This document shows, one piece after another, positions 63,231-64,000 of a DNA stretch of 64,000 nt. Origin of the DNA: Sphingomonas kyeonggiensis (lineage in GTDB: Bacteria; Pseudomonadota; Alphaproteobacteria; Sphingomonadales; Sphingomonadaceae). The first letter of the stretch is position 1; every line of letters starts with the position of its first letter. A program made the position numbers and the translations under genes. The stretch is from NCBI RefSeq assembly GCF_030812785.1, contig NZ_JAUSTJ010000002.1, positions 372,001 to 436,000 on the forward strand. Reading direction: 5' to 3'. The notes under the pieces were generated by a model that was not told where the DNA came from, searched no databases, and was given only the letters and a program-made list of their open reading frames with translations.

Positions 63231-64000
63231 ATGGCGAGTAAGGGAGAGGCGGCAGTCTCCGGCGCGGTGTCGCGCGTCGGTCGCTACCGCTGGGTGATCG
63301 TGGGGCTGCTGTTCGCCGCCACCGCCATCAACTATGTCGACCGGCAGATGATCGCGGTGCTGAAGCCCGATCTCTCCAAGGAGCTCGGCTGGTCCGAGAC
63401 CGACTACGCCAACATCGTCTTCTACTTCCAGGCCGCCTATGCGATCGGCTATCTCGCCTTCGGCAAGATCGTCGACGCGATCGGCGCGCGCTTCGGCTAT
63501 GCCATCGCGGTCGTGATCTGGACGATCGCGCACGTGGCGCATGGCGGCGTGCATAGCGTCATGCAGTTCACCCTGGCACGCTTCGGCCTGGGCATCGGTG
63601 AATCGGGCAACTTCCCGGCGGGCGTGAAGACCGTCGCCGACTGGTTCCCGGCCAAGGAGCGCGCCTTCGCGGTGGGCCTATTCAATGCCGGCTCGAACGT
63701 CGGCGCGATCCTGACGCCGCTGCTGATCTGGGCGATGGTGCCCGCGTTCGGCTGGCGCATGACCTTCGTGATCACGGGCGTGTTCGGCGTGATCTGGCTG
63801 ATCGCCTGGCTCGCCATCTTCCGCGACAAGCCGGCCGACCACCCCAAGGTGGGTGCGACCGAGCTCGCCTATATCACCCAGGATCCGGCCGATCCCGAAA
63901 TCAAGGTGAAGAATCTGTGGGGCAAGCTGCTCCGCACCAAGGAAACCTGGGCCTTCGCGCTCGGCAAGTTCTTCATCGACCCGATCTGGTGGTTCTATCT
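63231..64000 (+). CDS. MFS transporter, hexuronate (ExuT)-like, partial
   Basis: The first 256 codons are visible; the gene runs off the right edge. RYRWVIVGLLFAATAINYVD then RQMIAVLKPDLSKELG is the start of the ACS (anion:cation symporter) MFS family, and ESGNFPAGVKTVADWFPAKE is a conserved loop of hexuronate and glucarate transporters. It probably imports galacturonate or glucuronate. The ATG at 63231, after GGAG at 63221, is chosen; one codon upstream is equally possible. Forms an operon with the hydratase gene. Confidence 0.88.
   Translation, partial: MASKGEAAVSGAVSRVGRYRWVIVGLLFAATAINYVDRQMIAVLKPDLSKELGWSETDYANIVFYFQAAYAIGYLAFGKIVDAIGARFGYAIAVVIWTIAHVAHGGVHSVMQFTLARFGLGIGESGNFPAGVKTVADWFPAKERAFAVGLFNAGSNVGAILTPLLIWAMVPAFGWRMTFVITGVFGVIWLIAWLAIFRDKPADHPKVGATELAYITQDPADPEIKVKNLWGKLLRTKETWAFALGKFFIDPIWWFY

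Overview
The window is high-GC chromosomal DNA, almost certainly from a Sphingomonas-like alphaproteobacterium. The indications are the gene order ubiE-ubiB-coaBC-dut beside mutM-rpsT-dnaA, the secB/Tim44/MltA/Smr neighbourhood, the rpmH-rnpA-yidD-yidC-engB string, a large TonB-dependent receptor, a UDP-sugar and exopolysaccharide gene set, and many short GTCATCCC...GGGATGAC intergenic repeats. The species was not determined. There is no prophage integrase, transposase gene or CRISPR array.

Layout. 1-5.6 kb (minus strand): the end of an exopolysaccharide export operon (PPP-type phosphatase, Wza-like export lipoprotein, Wzc-like co-polymerase/tyrosine kinase, TPR-like membrane protein, start of a membrane protein), with a small secreted protein and a strong terminator upstream. 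6-10.5 kb: a PDZ/M48 peptidase, then wecB-wecC and galU, which feed UDP-ManNAcA and UDP-glucose to surface glycans; a UDP-glucuronate 4-epimerase follows at 14.8 kb. 10.6-14.4 kb: a TetR-controlled pair of small membrane proteins and an RTX-type calcium-binding protein. 15.9-27 kb: Sel1 protein, a tightly coupled minus-strand operon (ubiE, ubiB, membrane protein, coaBC, lipoprotein hydrolase, dut, small secreted protein, moeB-like), then mutM, rpsT and dnaA on the plus strand. 27-40 kb: CAP-domain lipoprotein, trpS, murJ, secB, then Tim44-domain protein, mltA, smr and a GGDEF-EAL protein, dapE, a three-gene unit around a cupin, a GH19-type lysin and a GST. 40-47.4 kb: S9 peptidase, a MarR-MFS operon with a remarkable operator cluster, a chemoreceptor, an acyltransferase-like membrane protein and a Gln-rich small protein. 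47.6-53.3 kb: gamma-glutamylcyclotransferase-like protein, engB, yidC, yidD, rnpA, rpmH, a small membrane protein and comM. 53.4-64 kb: tRNA-Leu(CAA), then a polysaccharide-utilisation-like locus: TonB receptor, DUF885 protein, a 1255-residue LamG protein of unrecognised catalytic class, a hydratase of the FAH/2-keto-4-pentenoate type and a hexuronate-type MFS transporter.

How the genes work together. The left end makes and exports a surface polysaccharide and supplies its activated sugars. The centre holds core genes for replication initiation, ubiquinone, CoA, dUTP control, protein export and peptidoglycan. The right end looks like a system for importing and degrading a uronic-acid-containing polysaccharide.

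Non-coding structure of most interest: a two-copy structured dispersed repeat (10.46 and 46.86 kb); a REPIN-like element translated in frame as the linker of CoaBC, with a second copy supplying the ubiB ribosome binding site; a cluster of ATGCAT palindromes over the marR start; six GANTC sites in the dnaA leader; and a pair of TGACACCGGT sites between the divergent halves of the polysaccharide locus.

Start codons were chosen by Shine-Dalgarno position, overlap with the upstream gene and family N-termini. All function calls are by reading motifs, without database searches.
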